A DNA stretch of 64,000 nucleotides, taken from Marinobacter antarcticus. GTDB lineage: Bacteria > Pseudomonadota > Gammaproteobacteria > Pseudomonadales > Oleiphilaceae. Below are positions 1-6,600 of this stretch, in pieces. Below the pieces are notes generated by a model. It saw nothing but the letters and a program-made list of their open reading frames with translations, had not been told where the DNA came from and did no database searches. The stretch is from contig NZ_FRAQ01000003.1 of NCBI RefSeq assembly GCF_900142385.1, positions 124,001-188,000 of the forward strand, written 5' to 3'. Numbering within the stretch: position 1 is the stretch's first letter; each line of letters opens with the position of its first letter. A program made the translations under genes and the position numbers.

Positions 1-474
1 TGCACGATCTACGTGGGAACGGTTGTCTGGATGAAAGTCTGTGCCGGGCAGAATCAGACCCTACTGACCGAGGTTCCGCTGGCGGTGCCATCTTTAACCT
101 GGGTGGGGCGAAATACCATGGAAGGGGAGCTGTGCTACTCGTCGTCGAGCTTTGGCCGTTTAGTACTTGAGGCAGTGCCGAAACGGCCGTGGCGGGCAGT
201 GACTCCGGTCACAATTATTAACCGCAGGACTGAGTCCCTGTTGCTGGAACGCTTCAGCCTGCCTACACCGTTACTTTCACTGCATCAGAATCAGCGCGGG
301 GAGCTTTGGACGCCGGGAGTGGTTGTAGAAGTGGCAACCGATATGAATTCAGCAAGCCTGCATATAGATGAAGGCTTGCTCGTTGCTGCCGGCCCCTGCC
401 AGCAAGTGGCGCCGGCTCGGGAAACGTCTGCCAGAGGGCGCCTGGTGCGAGCCTTCGACCGGGTATTTGGCTAA
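1..474 (+). CDS. DUF432-like protein, C-terminal part (5' end outside window)
   Basis: The reading frame is open from base 1, so the gene starts upstream of the window; at least 156 codons are present and it ends with TAA at 472-474. The visible part has no membrane segment and looks like a small soluble beta-rich domain. I assign it tentatively to DUF432 because these proteins of unknown function commonly sit directly beside MscS-type channel genes, as here, with only 24 bases before the channel start. The early residues (TIYVGTVVW) also fit my memory of that family, but I cannot run a profile search. It probably shares a transcript with the channel gene. Another hypothetical protein is possible. 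Confidence 0.5.
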   Translation, partial: CTIYVGTVVWMKVCAGQNQTLLTEVPLAVPSLTWVGRNTMEGELCYSSSSFGRLVLEAVPKRPWRAVTPVTIINRRTESLLLERFSLPTPLLSLHQNQRGELWTPGVVVEVATDMNSASLHIDEGLLVAAGPCQQVAPARETSARGRLVRAFDRVFG

Positions 475-498
475 TGCGCATTCTGCGGAGTAACGATT

Positions 499-1386
499 GT
501 GGTTGAAGAGCTGAAAGCGGGTGCAATGAATGTGTTTGCCGGCATAGCCTGGGGGCAGTGGATCGGCTCCGGCTTTTTGTTGGTGCTCGGGCTGGTTCTC
601 GGATCTTTCGCAGCCCGCAGTGTGTCGCGGGTCATGGCCAAGCGCAGTTCCCGTCACCATACGGTTATGGTCCGGCGGCTGGTTTTTTACGTCATTGTTC
701 TACTGTTTGGTGTGGCGGCACTTCGGGAGGCCGGCTTTTCGCTGGATGTGGTTTTGGGTGCGGCCGGTATTCTTACCGTCGCCATCGGTTTTGCGTCCCA
801 GACTTCTGCGTCAAATATGATCAGCGGTTTATTCCTGCTTGTTGAAAAGCCCTTTGAAATCGGCGACTTCATCGAAGTGGAAACCATCATGGGTGAAGTG
901 GTGGGAATCGATATGCTCAGCGTAAAGCTGCGCACCAGGGACAATCTTTATGTGCGTATTCCCAACGAAACGCTGATCAAGACCCCCGTAATCAACCGGT
1001 CCCGGTTTCCGATTCGGCGGATCGACCTGAGCGTGGGAATTGCCTATGCTGAAGATGCAGAGAAAGTAGAAGCTCTGTTGATGGGGTTGGCAGAAAATAA
1101 CCCCGCCTGCCTGGAAGAGCCAAAAGCGTTTGTATTGGTGTCCGCGTTTGGCCCCTCCTCGGTGGATCTGCAGTTTTCTTTCTGGGTGCCGAAAGACAAG
1201 GTGCTTGAGGGCAAAAGCGACATGCTCGTAGCCATCAAGAAGACCCTGGACAGGGAAGGCATAGAAATACCTTTCCCGCACACCAGTATATACGCCGGCA
1301 GTCATTCCGAGCCCTTCCGTGTGCAACTGCTGGGGCTGGAAAAAGCCACTGAAAAGGAAGTGTTGGATGTCGACAAAGACAGCTGA
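499..1386 (+). CDS. Small-conductance mechanosensitive channel (MscS family)
   Basis: A 295-residue inner-membrane channel that would open under membrane tension and release solutes during hypo-osmotic shock. Three hydrophobic segments lie near residues 21-40, 60-77 and 84-105. The third is the Gly/Ala-rich pore helix (GFASQTSASN), followed by the typical KPFEIGDFIEV strand that begins the cytoplasmic beta domain. Length is close to E. coli MscS (286). The start is GTG at 499, supported by GCGGAG at 485-490. Its 3' end overlaps the next gene by 20 bases, so it is likely in one operon with the RimB/RimK genes downstream. The fit to the family is strong; the physiological trigger is inferred from the family. 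Confidence 0.93.
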   Translation: MVEELKAGAMNVFAGIAWGQWIGSGFLLVLGLVLGSFAARSVSRVMAKRSSRHHTVMVRRLVFYVIVLLFGVAALREAGFSLDVVLGAAGILTVAIGFASQTSASNMISGLFLLVEKPFEIGDFIEVETIMGEVVGIDMLSVKLRTRDNLYVRIPNETLIKTPVINRSRFPIRRIDLSVGIAYAEDAEKVEALLMGLAENNPACLEEPKAFVLVSAFGPSSVDLQFSFWVPKDKVLEGKSDMLVAIKKTLDREGIEIPFPHTSIYAGSHSEPFRVQLLGLEKATEKEVLDVDKDS

Positions 1387-1864
1387 AGCTCTCAAAACCG
1401 TTGCGCCTATACCGGGTGAAAACAAAATCAGCCTGGGCTGGCGGGAATGGGTGGCGCTACCTGATCTCGATATTAACCGCATCAAGGCGAAAGTGGATAC
1501 CGGTGCACGTACCTCCTGCCTGCATACGTTCCGGACGGAACCTTACACAAAGGACGGCGAGCGCCGGGTTCGGTTCTGGGTTCATCCGGTGCAGAATGAT
1601 ATGCATCAGGTGGTGGAGTGTGATGCCCGTGTTCTTGATGAGCGTGACGTCTCGGATTCCGGCGGCCACAAGGAACTACGGCTGGTGATCGAGACCACGT
1701 TGATGATTGGTGGCCAGAGCTGGCCCGTTGAAATGACACTTACGAATCGGGATACCATGCGGTTTCGCATGTTGCTTGGGCGTACCGCGATGGCGGGGCG
1801 CTCGATGATTTATCCCGAAGCTTCCTATCTCGCCGGGGAACCGGCTTTAAGGCCTGAAAAATGA
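1367..1864 (+). CDS. rimB: RimB-like retropepsin-type protease ('ATP-dependent zinc protease' family, DUF785)
   Basis: A 165-residue protein with an aspartic-protease-like DTGA motif at residues 44-47 followed by RTSCLH, and a second conserved stretch LLGRTAM near 136-142, the retropepsin-like RimB/DUF785 pattern. In Pseudomonas fluorescens RimB acts with RimK on ribosomal protein S6 modification, so the role here is probably tied to the next gene. I chose ATG 1367, with GGAAG at 1356-1360, over a longer frame from 1319; it overlaps the channel gene by 20 bases. The stop overlaps the rimK start (ATGA), suggesting translational coupling. The older database name 'zinc protease' is not supported by any metal motif that I can see. 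Confidence 0.82.
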   Translation: MSTKTAEALKTVAPIPGENKISLGWREWVALPDLDINRIKAKVDTGARTSCLHTFRTEPYTKDGERRVRFWVHPVQNDMHQVVECDARVLDERDVSDSGGHKELRLVIETTLMIGGQSWPVEMTLTNRDTMRFRMLLGRTAMAGRSMIYPEASYLAGEPALRPEK

Positions 1865-2766
1865 AAATTGCAGTTCTGTCCCGTAACCGGCATCTCTACT
1901 CGACCCGTCGTCTGGTGGAAGAAGGTATTAACCGTGGTCATGAGGTGAAGGTTATCGATTGCCTGCACTGCTCGATGAACATCACGTCTGCCAACCCCCG
2001 GATTCATTATCACGAGGAGGTGCTGGAAAATTTTGACGTTGTGATTCCCCGTATCGGGGCCTCCGTAACCTTCTATGGCACAGCGGTTCTGCGCCAGTTT
2101 GAAATGATGGGAACCTTCCCGGTAAACGAGTCTGTTGCTATCACCCGTTCAAGGGACAAACTGCGCTCCCTGCAGTTGCTCGCCCGTAAAGGCGTCGGCA
2201 TGCCGATAACCGGGTTTGCCAACAAACCGGATAACGTACCGGAACTGCTGAAAATGGTGGGCGGTGCACCGGTTGTTATCAAGCTTTTACAAGGTACCCA
2301 GGGCATTGGCGTAGTGCTGGCGGAAACCCGTACAGCGGCAGAAAGTGTAATCGAGGCCTTCATGGGCCTCAAAGCCGACATTCTTGTGCAGGAGTTCATC
2401 AAGGAAGCCGGCGGCGCCGACATTCGCTGCTTTGTTATCGGCGACAAGGTGATTGCCGCCATGAAGCGACAGGGCGCCGAGGGTGAGTTCCGGTCCAATT
2501 TGCATCGCGGCGGCAGCGCGTCTCTGGTTCGCATTACACCGGAAGAACGAAAAACAGCCATTACCGCAGCCAAGTCCATGGGCCTGAACGTTGCTGGTGT
2601 CGACTTGCTTCGCTCCAGCCGCGGCCCGTTGGTGATGGAAGTAAACTCCTCGCCTGGCCTGGAAGGCATTGAAAACGCCACCGGCAAAAACGTAGCGGGC
2701 ATGATCGTTAACTGGATCGAAAAAAATCAGGCGCCTTGGCGCACCAAAACCAAAGGTAGAGGTTAG
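1861..2766 (+). CDS. rimK: Ribosomal protein S6--L-glutamate ligase RimK
   Basis: A 301-residue ATP-grasp enzyme, matching E. coli RimK (300). RimK adds glutamate residues to the C-terminus of ribosomal protein S6 in an ATP-dependent reaction. ATP-grasp elements are visible: the glycine-rich loop region [13 protein letters not shown] near residues 139-151, [17 protein letters not shown], and the metal-binding [10 protein letters not shown] near the C-terminus. The ATG overlaps the preceding stop by 4 bases. The cluster continues 3 bases after the rimK stop with a zinc hydrolase that could act on glutamyl or related substrates. Confident on family; the actual acceptor in this organism could be S6 or another protein. 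Confidence 0.95.
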   Translation: MKIAVLSRNRHLYSTRRLVEEGINRGHEVKVIDCLHCSMNITSANPRIHYHEEVLENFDVVIPRIGASVTFYGTAVLRQFEMMGTFPVNESVAITRSRDKLRSLQLLARKGVGMPITGFANKPDNVPELLKMVGGAPVVIKLLQGTQGIGVVLAETRTAAESVIEAFMGLKADILVQEFIKEAGGADIRCFVIGDKVIAAMKRQGAEGEFRSNLHRGGSASLVRITPEERKTAITAAKSMGLNVAGVDLLRSSRGPLVMEVNSSPGLEGIENATGKNVAGMIVNWIEKNQAPWRTKTKGRG

Positions 2767-2769
2767 TCG

Positions 2770-3834
2770 ATGGCGCGCGCGCCCTTTGAAATGGCCGGAA
2801 TTCAGGTTCAGCCCGGTGCCCGGCAAACCATAGAAATTCCGGTCGCAAAGCTGTACACCCATACCCCTCTGCACTTGCCAGTGGAAATAGTGCACGGGCG
2901 CAGGGATGGCCCGGTATTGATGGTTTGCGGTGCAATACACGGTGATGAAATTGCCGGCGTGGAAATTGTGCGCCGTGTGCTCACCAATTCGGCGCTTCGT
3001 AATTTGCGCGGCACCCTTATTGCCGTGCCTATTGTGAATATTTTCGGGTTTGTGCACCGCACCCGCTATCTGCCAGACAGGCGCGACCTTAACCGCTGCT
3101 TTCCCGGCAGTGAACGTGGCTCCCTTGGCGGGCGCATTGCTTACCTTTTGCGTACCCAGATTATGGAGCACGTAACCCACATCATCGATCTGCACACAGG
3201 CGCTATTCACCGCTTCAACCTGCCGCAGATCCGGGCGGAGCTGAAAAACCCGGAAACTGCGCGTATGGCCGAAGCGTTTGCAGCACCCGTTATTATCAAT
3301 GCGGGTCTGCGTGAGGGCAGTCTGCGCGCCTATGCAGACTCTCTGGACATTCCCGTAATCACCTATGAAGGTGGCGAAGCGTTGCGGTTTGATGATGTTG
3401 TTATCGGCAGCGGCGTGAAAGGCGTGATGCGAGTGATGCGGGAACTGGAAATGGTTCCTCCAAGGAAAGGTCGCAATACGTCGAAAAAACGCTCGGAAAT
3501 TGCAGCCAGCTCGCAGTGGGTGAGGGCAGATATCGATGGCATCATGCGCCCCGTTGCCCAGCTCGGGCAGAAAGTGCGCAAAGGCCAGAAGCTGGCCATG
3601 GTCGCGGACCCCTTTGGCGAATCAGAAACGGCCGTTATCTCGCCCTGCTCCGGCATTGTGATTTGTGTGAACAACCTGCCTCTGGTCAACGAAGGCGAGG
3701 CAATCTATCACATCGCGCGGTTTGACGAACTCAGCGAAGCAGAGAAGGCGATGGATTACTTCCGTAGCTCCTTTGAGGCGGAAGTGAGCGAAGCCGTTGT
3801 GCCCATGCACCCCTGGGATGAACTCCAGAAATAG
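2770..3834 (+). CDS. Succinylglutamate desuccinylase/aspartoacylase-family zinc hydrolase
   Basis: A 354-residue M14-type metallohydrolase. The zinc ligands are recognisable as HGDE (His57, Glu60) and His142 in IDLHTG, with the family's RRDLNRCFPG stretch at 104-113. The C-terminal third (about residues 250-330) looks like a small barrel or lipoyl-like domain, seen in the larger members of this family. It is not in an arginine-succinyltransferase (ast) operon, so true AstE activity is unlikely. Its position 3 bases behind rimK suggests it removes or recycles glutamyl groups, but that is inference. ATG 2770 is taken as the start because it abuts rimK. Confidence 0.85.
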   Translation: MARAPFEMAGIQVQPGARQTIEIPVAKLYTHTPLHLPVEIVHGRRDGPVLMVCGAIHGDEIAGVEIVRRVLTNSALRNLRGTLIAVPIVNIFGFVHRTRYLPDRRDLNRCFPGSERGSLGGRIAYLLRTQIMEHVTHIIDLHTGAIHRFNLPQIRAELKNPETARMAEAFAAPVIINAGLREGSLRAYADSLDIPVITYEGGEALRFDDVVIGSGVKGVMRVMRELEMVPPRKGRNTSKKRSEIAASSQWVRADIDGIMRPVAQLGQKVRKGQKLAMVADPFGESETAVISPCSGIVICVNNLPLVNEGEAIYHIARFDELSEAEKAMDYFRSSFEAEVSEAVVPMHPWDELQK

Positions 3835-3849
3835 GCCACAGGAGCAGTC

Positions 3850-4275
3850 ATGATCTGGGATCAGACGTTTGTTGACCTGGCGCCGCTGCCACGGGGATTT
3901 CACTTGGTAACCAACGAAATCCTGGTCCAGGCGCCGGATATGACCAACTGCGAAGTCGGGCTGCTGCACCTGTTTATCCAGCACACCTCGGCTTCGCTGG
4001 CGGTGAACGAAAACGCTGATCCGGATGTGCGCGGTGATTTTGAGCGCCACTTCAACGTGATGGTGCCTGAAAGGGCGCCGCACTATGAGCACGTTATGGA
4101 GGGGCCGGACGACATGCCGGCTCATATCAAGAGCGTTCTCATCGGCCCGTCACTCACTTTGCCTGTGCATCACGGGCGCCTTGCTCTCGGAACTTGGCAG
4201 GGCCTCTATCTTTGCGAGCACCGGGATCGTGCTGATGGCCGCCGGATTGTGGCTACACTGCAGGGGCGTTGGTGA
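3850..4275 (+). CDS. yjbQ: YjbQ/UPF0047 family protein
   Basis: A 141-residue single-domain protein of the widespread YjbQ family, for which weak thiamine-phosphate synthase activity has been reported but no settled physiological role is known. Family hallmarks seen are LFIQHTSASL (His45) and GTWQGLYLCEHRD (about 114-126), whose histidines and glutamate form the putative metal site. It begins 15 bases after the zinc hydrolase with GGAGCAG just upstream of ATG 3850, so it is probably the last gene of the MscS-RimB-RimK transcription unit. Length is normal for the family. Confidence 0.9.
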   Translation: MIWDQTFVDLAPLPRGFHLVTNEILVQAPDMTNCEVGLLHLFIQHTSASLAVNENADPDVRGDFERHFNVMVPERAPHYEHVMEGPDDMPAHIKSVLIGPSLTLPVHHGRLALGTWQGLYLCEHRDRADGRRIVATLQGRW

Positions 4276-4277
4276 GT

Positions 4278-4338
4278 GCGGGGCGTTTGCAAAGTGTGCT
4301 AACGGGGATGAAGTCTCCCCTCAAGCTTTAAGCCCCGC
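4278..4338. repeat. Nested inverted repeats after yjbQ
   Basis: An outer GCGGGGC (4278-4284) pairs with GCCCCGC (4332-4338), enclosing a small GGGGA/TCCCC hairpin (4304-4308, 4316-4320). No T-run follows, so it is not a textbook intrinsic terminator. It could end or protect the yjbQ transcript. Confidence 0.3.
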
Positions 4339-4352
4339 GCATAGGTCTGTAT

Positions 4353-4479
4353 TTAACGAAACGGTGGTTCATCAAAGCTACGCAGCTTGCGCGAATGCAG
4401 GGTGTATCGCTCACTGCGCACCAGTTCCAGCGCGTGGGCCTCTTTCAAAATTTGTCCGGCGGCAGCGACTTGTTGGGCC
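4353..4479 (-). pseudogene. Unidentified coding remnant (3' end of a lost gene)
   Basis: Reading leftwards, a frame of about 42 codons beyond the end of the methyltransferase gene runs without a stop to TAA at 4353-4355. It ends with residues such as KEAHALELVRSERYTL and a final DEPPFR. Codon choice and amino-acid composition look like genuine coding sequence rather than random frame, yet there is no start codon or ribosome site belonging to it. The frame continues upstream only by overlapping the neighbouring gene. I do not recognise the family. The most economical reading is the leftover C-terminus of a gene whose front was lost in a rearrangement. Confidence 0.35.
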
Positions 4480-4962
4480 TCAAGCCCACCGGCGTACCTC
4501 AGACCTGTAATTTGTGTATGACTCACCAAACTTTTCGCTCATGAATTGCTCCTCCGGAACGATCTGAAAGCGGTTCATGTAGATGATGAAGGCGGGAAGA
4601 AAGAGCAAAGAGAAGGCGTTGCCCAGGAACAAGCCCCACCCACATAGGACTAGCAAAAATCCTAAATACATCGGATTTCGGCTATGTCGATAAACTCCAC
4701 GAACCACCAAGGTTGCCGATTGGTCTGGCACCCGTGGGTCTACAGTCGTTTTGGCTACTCTGAATTCCAGGACTCCAAGAACGACGATGCAAACGCCAAC
4801 GAGAGCAATGCCGGCTGATAACCATGCTACGCCGGGGCTGGTAAAATATAAGTTTGGCGAAATACGCGACAAAGCCCACATACTGGCAGCCACTATGGCT
4901 ACCAATGCAACGGGGGGAACTTTAAGCTCAAGTGCTTTCATGGCATCATTTTTGTTGCTCAA
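4480..4962 (-). CDS. Isoprenylcysteine carboxyl methyltransferase (ICMT/PEMT)-family membrane protein
   Basis: A 160-residue (from TTG 4962) or 153-residue (from ATG 4941) integral membrane protein with about four hydrophobic segments. The C-terminal half has the family signature: GVYRHSRNPMYLG, then paired glutamates in VPEEQF and an aromatic Y-x-x-Y region. Such bacterial proteins are SAM-dependent methyltransferase homologues whose substrates are mostly unknown. TTG 4962 has GGAAGGA at good spacing; ATG 4941 has a poor site. By hand count four of its 60-base lines average about 53% G+C, against 63% in one line of the M14 gene, so it may be acquired. It sits between a truncated VOC gene and a coding remnant. 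Confidence 0.82.
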   Translation of the reverse strand: MSNKNDAMKALELKVPPVALVAIVAASMWALSRISPNLYFTSPGVAWLSAGIALVGVCIVVLGVLEFRVAKTTVDPRVPDQSATLVVRGVYRHSRNPMYLGFLLVLCGWGLFLGNAFSLLFLPAFIIYMNRFQIVPEEQFMSEKFGESYTNYRSEVRRWA

Positions 4963-5102
4963 AAAGTTCCTTCCAGACTGAAAAAGGATATGTTGCCGCC
5001 TTCAAAGTCGTGCTTTGGCAGACCGAGACCTTCGCCATAGAAGCGAGTAGCCCTCTCCAGATCCGCCACACCAAGCGTGATAACGCGGATCTTCGGTTTC
5101 AT
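4959..5102 (-). pseudogene. Truncated VOC (glyoxalase/bleomycin-resistance) family gene
   Basis: Starting at ATG 5102, with AGGA 8 bases upstream, the 47-residue product begins like a VOC protein: MKPKIRVITLGVADLERATR, then FYGEGLGLP and a beta strand ending SFFSLEGTF. It then hits TGA at 4959-4961. Complete VOC proteins are about 120-140 residues, so roughly the second half of the paired beta-alpha-beta-beta-beta units is missing, including most metal ligands. The stop overlaps the putative TTG start of the methyltransferase gene. It looks like a deletion or replacement product rather than a functional short gene. Confidence 0.75.
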
Positions 5103-5334
5103 TAGGCTCTTCCTAACAGGGTAGAACCCCGTGAAGTCTTTATTTTGCTCAATCAATCGTATTGCATAGAAATGCCGTTACAGAAATCGGAGGGGCAGAG
5201 CAGGCTGTAGCGGGTTTCGATAGGAGCGAGGGAAGCAGCGAAAGGCCGACAGGCTCCGATGCGGGTCGGGAGCCGGACCGATCATAAGATGTATATCCGT
5301 GTTCCAGCGCTCCAGTTTGGTGTGGCGGAATTCA

Positions 5335-5373
5335 ACCCATGGGCCTTTATTAATGGGTCAGAACGCACCCATT
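5335..5373 (+). promoter_or_regulatory. Cluster of ACCCAT/ATGGGT half-sites, candidate DctD-type activator site
   Basis: ACCCAT at 5335-5340 forms a CCCATGGG palindrome (5336-5343). Further on AATGGGT (5352-5358) and ACCCATT (5367-5373) make an inverted repeat with an 8-base spacer. The second repeat is centred about 97 bases before the expected start of transcription from the sigma-54-like promoter at 5432-5448, the usual distance for an NtrC-family enhancer. Binding by the DctD-like regulator encoded downstream is inference. Confidence 0.5.
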
Positions 5374-5431
5374 TCTTAGCGTTTATTTTTCGGCTTTTCA
5401 GAACATCGTTGTTTTATAGGCATTTTTTAAT

Positions 5432-5448
5432 CTGGCCTGCTCCTTGCT
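5432..5448 (+). promoter_or_regulatory. Sigma-54 (RpoN) promoter for the TAXI TRAP operon
   Basis: CTGGCCTGCTCCTTGCT keeps the invariant -24 GG (5434-5435) and -12 GC (5446-5447) exactly 10 bases apart, with TTGCT at the -12 end. Transcription would start near 5459, about 64 bases before the binding-protein ATG. The rest of 5157-5431 holds the half-sites at 5335-5373, and I see no gene in it. Confidence 0.65.
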
Positions 5449-5522
5449 GCTCATTTTTCATCGCAGCCCTTCCGGGCTTCGTTGAGCACCCAACAAACAA
5501 AATGAACCAGGGAGCATTCTCT

Positions 5523-6497
5523 ATGAAGACCCAAGCCATTATGGCAGTGGCATTCGCCTCTACTCTTGTTGCTAGTCCCGTTTTTGCCCAGGATCGGGCT
5601 GGATGGCCGGATAACTTTACTGTGGGAACGGCCAGTCAGGGCGGAACCTACTTCGCCTATGGCTCCGGCTGGGCTAACTTTGTTGCAGAAAATCTGGGTG
5701 TTTCCGGCGGTGCCGAGATTACCGGTGGCCCGATGCAGAATATGGCTTTGGTGCATACAGGCGACCTCAAGTTTGGTCTGACCACCATGGGCCCTGGACG
5801 GGAGTCCATGGAGGGCAACAGCCCGCTGGCGCCAGGCATGAAGATGGATAACGTTTGTGCCATGTTCCCGATGTACGAGACGCCTTTCTCGGTAACAGCG
5901 CTGAGCAGCTCCGGTATCACGGCTATTTCCGATATCCCGGATGGCGCCACCATCGGTTTCGGCCCGGCTGGCTCAACGTCTGACACCTATTTCCCGCGCA
6001 TGATGGAAACCCTGGGTGTGAACTTCGAACGCCGCAATGGCAGCTGGTCTGATCTTGGCGGTCAGCTTCAGGATGGCTTGATCGATGTTGTAGCCTTTGC
6101 CGCAGGTATTCCCATTCCGGCCGTTAGTCAGCTGGAAGTTCAGACCGATGTGAACATCATCGGCATGACCGATGCGGAAGCCAAAAAAATCACTGATAAC
6201 TTCCCGGTGTCCGAATTCACTATTCCAGCGAGCACGTATCAGTCTCTGGACAAGCCGTCGCGGGTTGTTTCCATGTGGAACTTCGCCATGGTGAATTGCG
6301 ATATGCCTGAGAGCTTCGTCTATGAAATCACCAAGCTGACGATGGAGCAAAACGAGAGGATGGTCTCCATTCACAAGGCAGCCCGCAACTCGATTCCTGA
6401 GAACTACGGCAAGAACAACGTTCTGCCCTGGCATCCGGGTGCGGCACGTTGGTTCAACGAAAATGGTTACACCATCGAAGCAAGCAAGATCAAGTAA
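5523..6497 (+). CDS. TAXI-family TRAP transporter solute-binding protein
   Basis: A 324-residue periplasmic binding protein. I take ATG 5523 as the start because AGGGAG lies at 5509-5514 and the residues after it form a clean signal peptide ending SPVFA, cut before Gln-Asp. The frame upstream is not signal-like. The mature protein opens with FTVGTASQGGTYFAYG, the TAXI-family beginning, and has GFGPAGSTSD in the ligand domain. TAXI proteins capture a small anionic solute and hand it to a fused permease, here encoded 104 bases downstream. The substrate cannot be told from sequence; glutamate and related dicarboxylates are precedents. The sigma-54 promoter upstream suggests induction by DctB/DctD. 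Confidence 0.93.
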   Translation: MKTQAIMAVAFASTLVASPVFAQDRAGWPDNFTVGTASQGGTYFAYGSGWANFVAENLGVSGGAEITGGPMQNMALVHTGDLKFGLTTMGPGRESMEGNSPLAPGMKMDNVCAMFPMYETPFSVTALSSSGITAISDIPDGATIGFGPAGSTSDTYFPRMMETLGVNFERRNGSWSDLGGQLQDGLIDVVAFAAGIPIPAVSQLEVQTDVNIIGMTDAEAKKITDNFPVSEFTIPASTYQSLDKPSRVVSMWNFAMVNCDMPESFVYEITKLTMEQNERMVSIHKAARNSIPENYGKNNVLPWHPGAARWFNENGYTIEASKIK

Positions 6498-6525
6498 CAC
6501 GGTTGATCTGAACGACTGACTGAAG

Positions 6526-6571
6526 GGGGCCGGCAAGGCCCCTGAACAATAGCCGGCAAACTCTGCCGGCT
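6526..6571 (+). repeat. Two tandem hairpins between binding protein and permease genes
   Basis: GGGGCC/GGCCCC (6526-6531, 6537-6542) is followed by AGCCGGCA/TGCCGGCT (6551-6558, 6564-6571, perfect 8-bp stem). Neither has a T-run. Such intercistronic structures often protect the upstream mRNA and let the binding protein be made in excess over the permease. Confidence 0.55.
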
Positions 6572-6600
6572 CCGATTTGCCTGCTGGCAGGACCCCCTCA

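Noticed and set aside
2287..3210. 307-codon open frame on - spanning rimK and the M14 gene
   Set aside because: Crosses two well-supported genes on the other strand and has no recognisable domain.
4462..4500. YAGGLE peptide as O6-methylguanine methyltransferase C-terminus
   Set aside because: The match falls within the overlap with the methyltransferase gene and the sequence after it does not fit that family.
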